Shown here piece by piece: positions 4,445-9,913 of a stretch of DNA of 9,913 nt. Below the pieces are notes generated by a model. The model did no database searches and had not been told where the DNA came from. It saw only the letters and a list, made by a program, of their open reading frames with translations. Position numbers and translations under genes: made by a program. Location: positions 1-9,913 of the forward strand of contig CAZXCQ010000234.1 in the NCBI GenBank assembly GCA_964639275.1, read 5' to 3'. This DNA is from CAZXCQ01 sp964639275. Lineage in GTDB: Bacteria > Desulfobacterota > DSM-4660 > Desulfatiglandales > Desulfatiglandaceae. Within the stretch, counting starts at the first letter, position 1; every line of letters starts with the position of its first letter.

Positions 4445-6577
4445 CTATCCCCTGGTGACTTCCTTTAAGGCCGCATCAAAATGCCCCTGCGAAATCTTGA
4501 AGCCAGAGTAATCTTCCCTCCCGCTTTCTATAAATTCTCGTATGGCCACCATAGCGGCCTTCCGGCAAATCGATTCGATGTCCGCCCCCACAAGCCCCTC
4601 CGTTCCACAGGCAAGCACCTTGAGGTCCACACCCCTGGCCAGGGGCTTCTGCCTCGTATGGACCTTGAATATTTCAAGTCTTGTTTCCTCGTCAGGAACG
4701 GGAAGCTCCAGGTGAAAATCGAACCTGCCGGCCCGGAGCAAGGCCTGATCCACAATATCCAGCCTGTTGGTGGCCCCCAGGACCACTATCCCCTTGAGTT
4801 CCTCGATACCATCCAGTTCGGTCAGGAACTGGCTGATGACGCGATCGACAACATGGGATGCCGCCTCCGATCCCCGTCTGGGGACCACACTGTCTATCTC
4901 GTCAAAAAAGATGATACAGGGAGATGCCTGCTTGGCCTTTTTGAAGATCTCCCGGACCCCCTTTTCACTTTCTCCAACCCACTTTGAAAGGAGCTCCGGG
5001 CCTTTCACCGAAATAAAGTTCACCTCTGATTCCGAGGCCACCGCCTTTGCCAGCAACGTCTTTCCAGTACCGGGAGGACCATAGAGGAGTATCCCTTTGG
5101 AGGGGCTGGTATGGGCATGTTCAAACAGTTTGCCATATTTGAGAGGCCACTCGATCGTCTCCTTTAGCACCCTTTTTACCTCGGCAAGACCACCCACATC
5201 GTCCCATTTTACATCCGGGATTTCGGTGAAGACCTCCCGGATGGCTGAAGGCTCCACCTCCCTCAGGGCCTCCATAAAGTCATCCATGGTGACATGGAGT
5301 TTCATCAAATCGTCATACGGAATCTCTTCAAGCTCAAAGTCAATATTGGGAAAGATCTTTCTCAGCGAAACCATCGCCCCTTCACGGGAAAGCGCCTCCA
5401 GGTCGGCCCCCACAAAACCATGGGTAATCTCTGACAGGCGGTCGAGATCCACGTCGTCGGCCAGGGGCATCCCCCGGGTATGGATGTCCAGAATTTCGAG
5501 GCGGCCGTTCTTGTCGGGTATACCGATCTCGATCTCACGATCAAAGCGGCCCGGCCTTCGAAGCGCCGGATCAAGGACATTGGGGATGTTGGTCGCACCG
5601 ATGACAATAACCTGGCCCCTGGAAGACAGACCGTCCAGCAGGGCCAAAAGCTGGGCCACAACCCGCTTTTCTACCTGTTTCTCTCCGCCCATCTCTTCCC
5701 GCTTGGGAGCAATCGCATCGATCTCGTCCAGGAATATGATGCTGGGGGCGCGCGAAGTTGCCTCCTCGAATATCCGCCTCAGGTTGGCCTCACTCTGACC
5801 ATAAAACTTGTGCATGATCTCAGGTCCGCTCAGATGCCCGAAGTGGGCATCGGTCTCGTTGGCCACGGCCCGGGCGATGAGGGTCTTCCCGCATCCGGGA
5901 GGGCCATGAAGCAGGACCCCTTTGGGGGGATCAATGCCAAGCCGTTCAAAGACCTGCGGGTATTTTAGCGGGAGTTCAATCATCTCGCGGATCCGGCGGA
6001 TCTCCTTTCCCAGCCCCCCGATATCTTCATAGGCTATCCTTGTCCTGGCCTCCCCGGGCTCCTTCTCCTCCTGGATCTTCATGACGGTGTTGGGGTGGAT
6101 CATCACCACCCCGGAAGGCCGGGTAGAGACCACCCTGAAGTCCTGGGTCCGGGCCCCAAGAAGTCTCGCCCTTACCGTGTCCCCTTCCACCAGAGGCAGG
6201 CCTTCCAGGAGACTGCCGATATACCGTGCATCGTAAGAGCGCATCACGGTCAAGGGGGCGACAACGATGTTCTGGGCGGGCTGGAAGTCGGTTTGTTTGA
6301 CACTGACCTTCTCATCAATACCGACCTTGGCGTTGTCTCGAGTAATACCGTCCAGTCTAATCAACTCCTTGCCACGGTCTTCCATGTATGCGGGCAGGGC
6401 CTTGGCCACGGTTTGCCTCTTCCCCTCAATCGCCACCACATCTCCCACTTCCACGCCCATTTTCTTGAAATCAGCGGGGTCCAGACGCACAATGCCGCGC
6501 CCCACATCCTTGGAGCCCGCCTCGGCTACCTTTAAAGTGAGGAGCTTGGCATCTTCTTTTTTCTTCTCAGATTTCAT
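4445..6577 (-). CDS. Cdc48/VAT-like double AAA+ ATPase
   Basis: A 710-residue type II AAA+ protein with the full Cdc48/p97/VAT layout. Residues 10-95 are the N-terminal double-psi barrel half and about 100-170 the second N-domain half. D1 has Walker A GPPGCGKT (225-232), pore loop KFYG (257-260), Walker B IIFLDEID (280-287), sensor GATN (327-330) and arginine finger RPGRFD (341-346). D2 has GPPGTGKT (500-507), KWVG (532-535), IIFFDEID (555-562), GATN (601-604) and RAGRFD (615-620). All catalytic residues are present in both rings, so it should be an active hexameric unfoldase/segregase. The usual C-terminal HbYX proteasome-docking tail is not evident; it ends EVTRG. Its place inside the gvp cluster suggests it remodels or extracts Gvp proteins. 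Ribosome binding is weak at the ATG (6577), and heptad array G begins 16 bp upstream. Confidence 0.93.
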   Translation of the reverse strand: MKSEKKKEDAKLLTLKVAEAGSKDVGRGIVRLDPADFKKMGVEVGDVVAIEGKRQTVAKALPAYMEDRGKELIRLDGITRDNAKVGIDEKVSVKQTDFQPAQNIVVAPLTVMRSYDARYIGSLLEGLPLVEGDTVRARLLGARTQDFRVVSTRPSGVVMIHPNTVMKIQEEKEPGEARTRIAYEDIGGLGKEIRRIREMIELPLKYPQVFERLGIDPPKGVLLHGPPGCGKTLIARAVANETDAHFGHLSGPEIMHKFYGQSEANLRRIFEEATSRAPSIIFLDEIDAIAPKREEMGGEKQVEKRVVAQLLALLDGLSSRGQVIVIGATNIPNVLDPALRRPGRFDREIEIGIPDKNGRLEILDIHTRGMPLADDVDLDRLSEITHGFVGADLEALSREGAMVSLRKIFPNIDFELEEIPYDDLMKLHVTMDDFMEALREVEPSAIREVFTEIPDVKWDDVGGLAEVKRVLKETIEWPLKYGKLFEHAHTSPSKGILLYGPPGTGKTLLAKAVASESEVNFISVKGPELLSKWVGESEKGVREIFKKAKQASPCIIFFDEIDSVVPRRGSEAASHVVDRVISQFLTELDGIEELKGIVVLGATNRLDIVDQALLRAGRFDFHLELPVPDEETRLEIFKVHTRQKPLARGVDLKVLACGTEGLVGADIESICRKAAMVAIREFIESGREDYSGFKISQGHFDAALKEVTRG

Positions 6578-6592
6578 AACACCACTTACTTT

Positions 6593-6676
6593 TCATTCGT
6601 CATTCGTCACTGGTCATTCGTCACTGGTCATTCGTCACTGGTCATTAGTCATTCGTCATTAGTCATTCGTCACTGG
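6593..6676. repeat. Heptad array G (12 units)
   Basis: Twelve uninterrupted 7-bp units, all TCATTCG, TCACTGG or TCATTAG, with perfect phase over 84 bp. It lies between the AAA+ start and four-helix-bundle gene 2 and runs into that gene: its last two units code the final residues and supply the stop codon (TGA, 6663-6665). Three inverted copies of the same kind of unit lie on the other side of the gene (7062-7082). Confidence 0.9.
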
Positions 6677-7034
6677 CCGTTGATTGTTTTCCTATGGATT
6701 TAATGTAGGCATTCAGCATTCTTCCTATCCGCTCGACATCTTCATTAAGTTCATTGAACTCATTGGTTTTCATCAGCTCCCTATTTCTTGCCTTCGTTAG
6801 CCAGGTTTTGCTCTCATACAATGAGCCACGGGCATAAAAACAGAACTGTTTGTTTTCCTTATAGGAAAAGCGGCCAAACCCCTCTGCCAAGTTAGCGGAA
6901 ATGGAATCTGCCGCCCGAACCAATTGTTTCCCGATAGTGTCTTTAGCGAAGTAATTCCAATTAACGGCGATTTCCCATATTTTCTCCCCAAGTTCCATTG
7001 CCTGTTGATAGACTTTCAGATCTTCCACATTCAT
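6663..7034 (-). CDS. Four-helix-bundle protein (S23/IVP family), copy 2
   Basis: A 123-residue helical protein of the same family as the gene at 711-1067: LKVYQQAMELGEKIW in helix I, SANLAEGFGR at 46-55, ARGSLYESKTWL at 68-79 and a final helix with RIGRMLNAYIKSI. It is clearly diverged from copy 1 outside the SxNLAEGxGR core, so the two look independently acquired rather than recently duplicated. It starts 53 nt after the stop of gvpF/L copy A, has no clear ribosome binding site, and is AT-richer than its neighbours. Short tandem heptads flank it in inverted orientation (6593-6676 and 7062-7082), giving it the look of a cassette. The C-terminal residues ASDE and the stop come from repeat DNA. 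Function unknown. Confidence 0.85.
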   Translation of the reverse strand: MNVEDLKVYQQAMELGEKIWEIAVNWNYFAKDTIGKQLVRAADSISANLAEGFGRFSYKENKQFCFYARGSLYESKTWLTKARNRELMKTNEFNELNEDVERIGRMLNAYIKSIGKQSTASDE

Positions 7035-7061
7035 AGTGCTTTTTTCGTTGTTTCAACTACT

Positions 7062-7082
7062 AATGACCAATGACCAATGACC
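7062..7082. repeat. Heptad array H (3 units)
   Basis: Three units of AATGACC (reverse complement GGTCATT), 5 bp from the stop of gvpF/L copy A. They are the inverted counterpart of the TCATTNG units in array G on the far side of four-helix-bundle gene 2. Confidence 0.7.
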
Positions 7083-7087
7083 AGCAG

Positions 7088-7840
7088 TTACCACTTGACC
7101 ACGATATTGACAAAATTGAATGGTGGTGCAGGACCCACATATTTGAAGTCCACACGGTCTTCATATTGCCTGGCCACGTCTTCAACCAAATAATCAAAGT
7201 CTTTCTCGCGTAAGCGGTCTATCAGGAAGGCTGCGTTCAGGAACATGTTGTCCCCGAATGTATCATTTTTTCGCACATCAATGGCCGTTCGCTTGAATGT
7301 GGCAAGGATCGTATTGCTCTCCCTCTGTTTTTTTGTCCCCAGGGCGTCCTTTACCGACTTGCCCAGTGCGATCTTGAGGTTCTGGTCACCCTTCCCCGAT
7401 TTGGTCTCTGCCCTTTTTTTGAGTCTTTTGACCTCCTGGTTTTTCTCTGCCAGTTCGGCAAAGATCCGGTTCATGTCCTTCCAGAGCGCCTTTAGGCCCA
7501 TCTCGACCTTGTTGTCCATGTCTCTCAAGAGGCCTTTGAATTCACTGTATCGTCTCCGCAGGAGCGTTCGCACCTCTTCAGCGCTCGCAGCAATGGTGCA
7601 GAACCGCACGGGCAATACCGTATGGTCCTTCATGACTTCCTCGATAACCTTTTCATGGGCAGTCATGTTGTCCCGGTTGATGACATACTGGGTCGTGGGT
7701 GAGCTGCTGATAACGGCGCTCAGATCATTGTACCCGATCGTCGAAACAATATCCCCGCGCTGACCGATTCCAATGGGACCGTAATTCCGCCCCTCGTCGC
7801 CCCCAATAATACAGTAGACGTATTTTCCCTCCTTTTCCAT
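7088..7840 (-). CDS. gvpF/L: Gas vesicle protein GvpL/GvpF, copy A
   Basis: A 250-residue GvpL/GvpF protein, the same length as copy C and collinear with it. Landmarks are KYVYCII (6-12), NYGPIGIG (19-26), LSAVISSSP (40-48), AHEKVIEEVM then VLPVRFCTI (75-83), a lysine-rich central helical region (110-175), LNAAFLIDRLREKDFD (201-216) and DFKYVGPAPPFNFV (231-244). It is the first GvpF/L copy after gvpN in the transcript. Copies A and C both keep the (N/D)YGP(I/V)GIG segment near residue 20 that the J-domain copy B lacks. This suggests A and C arose by duplication within this lineage. The ATG at 7840 has only a modest AAAGAG upstream. No truncation or unusual residue was seen. Confidence 0.9.
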   Translation of the reverse strand: MEKEGKYVYCIIGGDEGRNYGPIGIGQRGDIVSTIGYNDLSAVISSSPTTQYVINRDNMTAHEKVIEEVMKDHTVLPVRFCTIAASAEEVRTLLRRRYSEFKGLLRDMDNKVEMGLKALWKDMNRIFAELAEKNQEVKRLKKRAETKSGKGDQNLKIALGKSVKDALGTKKQRESNTILATFKRTAIDVRKNDTFGDNMFLNAAFLIDRLREKDFDYLVEDVARQYEDRVDFKYVGPAPPFNFVNIVVKW

Positions 7841-7891
7841 GTCTCTTTACCCGTTCGTTGCCGCTTTCAATTCAGCCACATTTTAACGATT

Positions 7892-8039
7892 CACCGCAGA
7901 GCCGCAGAGATCGCAGAGAAATTTGGCATTTTTCAAAACCATTATGCCTCCGGCAATCGACTCACCAAAAAATCCTGCCCGGTGAAGAATATCCTCCGTG
8001 AACTCTGTGCCTCGAATGAGCGGAGCGAATGGACGGTGA
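7892..8039. repeat. CGCAGAG-type dispersed repeat pair
   Basis: Bases 7892-7921 read CACCGCAGAG-CCGCAGAG-ATCGCAGAG, and 7992-8013 plus 8033-8039 read as a facing partner of CTCTGTGCCTC...ACGGTGA type. Facing copies of such CGCAGAG repeats, about 70-100 bp apart, are widespread intergenic elements in many bacteria. In the right copy a 19-bp stretch (8014-8032) interrupts the expected sequence. It occupies most of the 241-bp gap between the coiled-coil gene and gvpF/L copy A. I see no gene or clear promoter in this gap, although the AT-rich DNA could hold one. Confidence 0.6.
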
Positions 8040-8081
8040 GGCAACACAATATTATGTCTCCATATTTGAGAAAATGCGTAC

Positions 8082-8387
8082 TTAGTAGTCGATCCTCACC
8101 ACCCGCATCGAACTCTTCACCGGCTCTGCGGCAGCCCTCCTTTTTCGCCTCTTTTTCTTCGGGGCCTTGCCTTCCAGTTCTATGATTCTTTCCTCAATAT
8201 CGCTGATTCTCTTTTCCAGTAATTTCTTTCTCTTATCAAGGCCCGCCTCTTCCCTCCTCGCCATGATCAGATTGTTCTTCAACAGATAAAGCTCTGCACC
8301 ATCCGCTCCTTCGGTACTCGGGATCGACCGATGCTTTATCGTCCTGAGCGTCTTGATCGATGTAAGCCCCTGAACCTCCCTTTTCAT
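8082..8387 (-). CDS. Small coiled-coil protein of the gvp cluster
   Basis: A 101-residue protein with no recognisable enzyme motif. Residues 1-32 form a short basic lead (LTSIKTLRTIKH). Residues 33-73 look like one continuous amphipathic helix with heptad leucines and many Lys/Glu pairs (for example DKRKKLLEKRISDIEERIIELE), likely a coiled coil. Residues 75-86 are a very basic patch (KKKRRKRR), and the tail ends MRVVRIDY. Small helical proteins of this kind occur in several gvp clusters (for example the gvpV-type genes), but I cannot assign it to one. The start at 8387 has a G-rich GGGGGG about 7 nt upstream. It sits between gvpN and gvpF/L copy A, so a role as an adaptor or vesicle-surface factor is a guess from position. 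Confidence 0.75.
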   Translation of the reverse strand: MKREVQGLTSIKTLRTIKHRSIPSTEGADGAELYLLKNNLIMARREEAGLDKRKKLLEKRISDIEERIIELEGKAPKKKRRKRRAAAEPVKSSMRVVRIDY

Positions 8388-8401
8388 CGGATTCCCCCCA
8401 T

Positions 8402-8502
8402 TCAGTGGTTAGTTGTCAGTCCCCTCGGCCCCCTGCCTTCCGCCTTCTGCTCCCTGCCCACCGCCCTCCGACTCCAGACCTCGGACTCCGGACTTCTGAC
8501 CG
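8402..8502. repeat. Heptad array I (4 + 10 units), between gvpN and the coiled-coil gene
   Basis: Bases 8402-8429 hold four units (TCAGTGG, TTAGTTG, TCAGTCC, CCTCGGC). After a 3-bp phase shift, 8433-8502 hold ten more: first CTGCCTT/CCGCCTT-type, then CGGACTC/CGGACTT-type. The array combines the words of arrays B, D and F in one place and fills nearly all of the 126-bp gap between the two genes. Confidence 0.8.
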
Positions 8503-8513
8503 TCTTCTATCCT

Positions 8514-9431
8514 TCAACGACTCTCATCTATCAACTGCAGGATAACTTCCTTTACCCTTGTCTGGCTTGCCCTGCTACCGATGCGGCTGGTCTCCGAGGC
8601 CAGGATATCCATGCACGTCTGCCTAAAGATCGGATCATCCTTACTGACAGAACCCTTTCTGATCGCAAGGCTCTTGGCAATCATGATACATCCCCGAACC
8701 GTGGGGGAGAACTCGCAGACATCGGAACCCCTCAGCCCCCGCACGATCTTTACGATCCTGGAGGCATCGCCATTGGTCAAACCCGACTTGGCCTCGGTGA
8801 TACGGATCTCTGTCTCCTCATCAAAATCGTCAAGGTCCATGGTGATCATCCGATCCCTGAGGGCATCCTGACTCCGGTGGACGCCTGCATATTCCTCGGG
8901 GTTGCTCGTAAAGATGGCCGAAAAGTCAGGGTGAACCTTCAAGTAATTGCTCTCGCCTCCCCTCCCTATGGGCAGATCGAGCATCTTTTCCTGCAGGACC
9001 GACAACAGGACATTATTGGCCTCGGGCCTTGAACGGGTAAACTCGTCATAGATGAGAGTAAAACCGTTCCGGCAGGCCACAGTCAGTCGATTGTCCACCC
9101 ACCGGCGTCTCATATCCTCTTCGGTCTTGAGCACCGTGTGGATAAAGTTGTCCACAACCTTCCGACTGCTGTAACCGTATTCCCCCCCCACCAGATCCGT
9201 AGAGGAAAACTCCTCATCCCCATGGATCATGACCACCGGCCGGCCGATCTTGCCTGCCACGTGCATGGCGAGGGTGGTCTTGCCAGTGCCCGAGATCCCC
9301 CGAAAGTGAACCGGAAACCCGGCAGCAAGGTATGCCAGGGCCCTTTCTGTAATTCCCTGCACGTAGGGAGTCTCAACAAAATTCGGCAGGGAACGCGGTT
9401 CTAAAACGGTTGTGGTGTCATCTAACGGCAT
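8514..9431 (-). CDS. gvpN: Gas vesicle protein GvpN (MoxR-type AAA+ ATPase)
   Basis: A 305-residue GvpN with the expected length and motifs: FVETPYVQGITERALAYL near the N-terminus, Walker A GISGTGKT (45-52), HGDEEFSSTDLVGG (70-83), Walker B TLIYDE (125-130) followed by FTRSRPEANNVLL, sensor 1 IFTSNP (173-178), EYAGVHRSQDALRDRM (180-195) with the arginine finger region, and a helical lid to the end. GvpN ATPases are needed for vesicles to grow to full width in characterised systems. The ATG at 9431 has a strong AAGGAGG at 9437-9443, 5 nt away. The start lies inside the end of the upstream zinc-finger gene (14-nt overlap), so the two are probably translationally coupled and made in linked amounts. 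Confidence 0.96.
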   Translation of the reverse strand: MPLDDTTTVLEPRSLPNFVETPYVQGITERALAYLAAGFPVHFRGISGTGKTTLAMHVAGKIGRPVVMIHGDEEFSSTDLVGGEYGYSSRKVVDNFIHTVLKTEEDMRRRWVDNRLTVACRNGFTLIYDEFTRSRPEANNVLLSVLQEKMLDLPIGRGGESNYLKVHPDFSAIFTSNPEEYAGVHRSQDALRDRMITMDLDDFDEETEIRITEAKSGLTNGDASRIVKIVRGLRGSDVCEFSPTVRGCIMIAKSLAIRKGSVSKDDPIFRQTCMDILASETSRIGSRASQTRVKEVILQLIDESR

Positions 9432-9813
9432 GTCTTCCTCCTTTGTTCACTGCCCATTTCCTAGCAATAACCCCCTTGCCGCGACATCTCAGGCAAGGAA
9501 GATATCCACCCGCTACGACTCCTCTCCCCAGGCAGTCCGGGCAGGTCTCAGCGGGTTCTGTGATGTCTGCCATTCCCCTCCCCCCGCAGACCGTACACGT
9601 TAGACGGCGGTGGAGATGAATTCCCGTTCCGCCGCAATAGGCACACACTACGGCAGGTTGGTGGACCCTTACACGCCCCTGACCTCCACAGACCTGACAG
9701 GTTGACAGGGGGGATAACAGCTCAAAAGGATCAATTCCCCTTCCCTGGCAGAAGGCGCATTCCAGGGTAATCGTTCCCTCACCCTCACTCACGATTCTGG
9801 CGGTCATCATCAT
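9418..9813 (-). CDS. DnaJ-like zinc-finger protein with six CXXCXGXG motifs
   Basis: A 131-residue protein made almost wholly of DnaJ-type cysteine motifs: CAFCQGRG (19-26), CQVCGGQG (39-46), CAYCGGTG (57-64), CTVCGGRG (73-80), CPDCLGRG (91-98) and CLRCRGKG (107-114). Full-length DnaJ has four such motifs binding two zinc ions; six would allow three zinc sites. There is no J domain and no C-terminal substrate-binding domain. In DnaJ this region helps bind unfolded clients and has disulfide activity. Here it probably assists folding or delivery of Gvp proteins (inference from position). It overlaps gvpN by 14 nt. The start is one of three consecutive ATGs (9813, 9810, 9807); AGGGG lies just upstream and spacing favours the second or third. 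Confidence 0.9.
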   Translation of the reverse strand: MMMTARIVSEGEGTITLECAFCQGRGIDPFELLSPLSTCQVCGGQGRVRVHQPAVVCAYCGGTGIHLHRRLTCTVCGGRGMADITEPAETCPDCLGRGVVAGGYLPCLRCRGKGVIARKWAVNKGGRHAVR

Positions 9814-9913
9814 GTCCCCTTTGCTGGCTTAGTCCCTCGATTCATAAATTCGATGACGTATTTCTCACTCAAAGCGTGTTCAGGTGCTCGTATTTCTGGA
9901 TTCCGGCTTTCGC
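9810..9913 (-). CDS. C-terminal end of an upstream gene (partial, identity unknown)
   Basis: On the minus strand a frame entering from the window edge runs 33 codons and ends in a TGA (9810-9812) that overlaps the first ATG of the zinc-finger gene as ATGA, a common sign of coupled genes in an operon. The peptide includes EKYVIEFMNRG. A second frame entering from the edge ends earlier, at 9869-9871, with AGIQKYEHLNTL, and its third codon positions are more GC-rich, like the neighbouring genes. I cannot decide between the two, and neither tail resembles a Gvp family I know. One of them is likely the real end of the preceding gvp-cluster gene. Confidence 0.35.
   Translation of the reverse strand, partial: ESRNPEIRAPEHALSEKYVIEFMNRGTKPAKGT

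Noticed and set aside
5097..5798. Long plus-strand open frame (233 codons) opposite the AAA+ gene
   Set aside because: It lies wholly antisense to the well-supported ATPase, is Ser/Arg-rich with no domain, and is the expected mirror of GC-biased codons.
6593..6676. CRISPR array
   Set aside because: Units are 7 bp and contiguous with no spacers; no cas genes nearby.
7245..7763. Plus-strand open frame of 172 codons across gvpF/L copy A
   Set aside because: Antisense shadow of a clear GvpF/L gene.
8331..9032. Plus-strand open frame of 233 codons across gvpN and the adjacent spacer
   Set aside because: Runs through heptad repeats and antisense to gvpN; no recognisable protein.

Overview
The window is most of a gas vesicle (gvp) gene cluster. 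Every convincing gene lies on the minus strand and reads from high to low coordinates. The family content (GvpN, GvpG, GvpO and three GvpL/GvpF proteins, plus a Cdc48-type AAA+ ATPase) and the moderately GC-rich, bacterial-style Shine-Dalgarno sites suggest a bacterium. The repeat-filled spacers and free-standing four-helix-bundle (S23/IVP) genes would fit an uncultured Desulfobacterota/deltaproteobacterium, but that placement is an inference; no rRNA or marker gene is present to test it. The structural gene gvpA, and gvpK and gvpJ/M/S, are not visible and presumably lie beyond base 9913 or elsewhere.

Layout in transcription order: the C-terminal end of an unidentified gene at the right edge; a protein with six DnaJ-type CXXCXGXG zinc motifs (9418-9813) that overlaps gvpN (8514-9431); a small coiled-coil protein (8082-8387); a spacer with a CGCAGAG-type repeat; gvpF/L copy A (7088-7840); four-helix-bundle gene 2 (6663-7034); a 710-residue Cdc48/VAT-like double AAA+ ATPase (4445-6577); a repeat-rich spacer; gvpF/L copy B fused to a C-terminal J domain (3159-4190); an unrecognised 236-residue protein (2259-2969); a spacer holding a large imperfect inverted repeat (1961-2172); gvpF/L copy C (1114-1866); four-helix-bundle gene 1 (711-1067); gvpG (376-615); gvpO (90-356). 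A second repeat copy lies at the left edge.

Working model (inference): GvpA is small, hydrophobic and aggregation-prone. GvpF/L proteins, GvpG and GvpO are assembly factors, and GvpN is a MoxR-like AAA+ ATPase needed for vesicle growth. Here this core is joined by protein-quality-control parts. These are a J domain fused to one GvpF/L, a separate DnaJ-like zinc-finger protein made next to GvpN, and a Cdc48-like unfoldase. Together they look like an Hsp40 split into pieces and adapted to gas vesicle assembly, possibly recruiting DnaK.

The spacers carry a second story. At least nine sites contain degenerate tandem arrays with an exact 7-bp period. They use a few related heptad words and often sit directly before a start codon, where a ribosome binding site would be expected. 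Both four-helix-bundle genes lie beside such arrays, and both directly follow a 250-residue gvpF/L copy.
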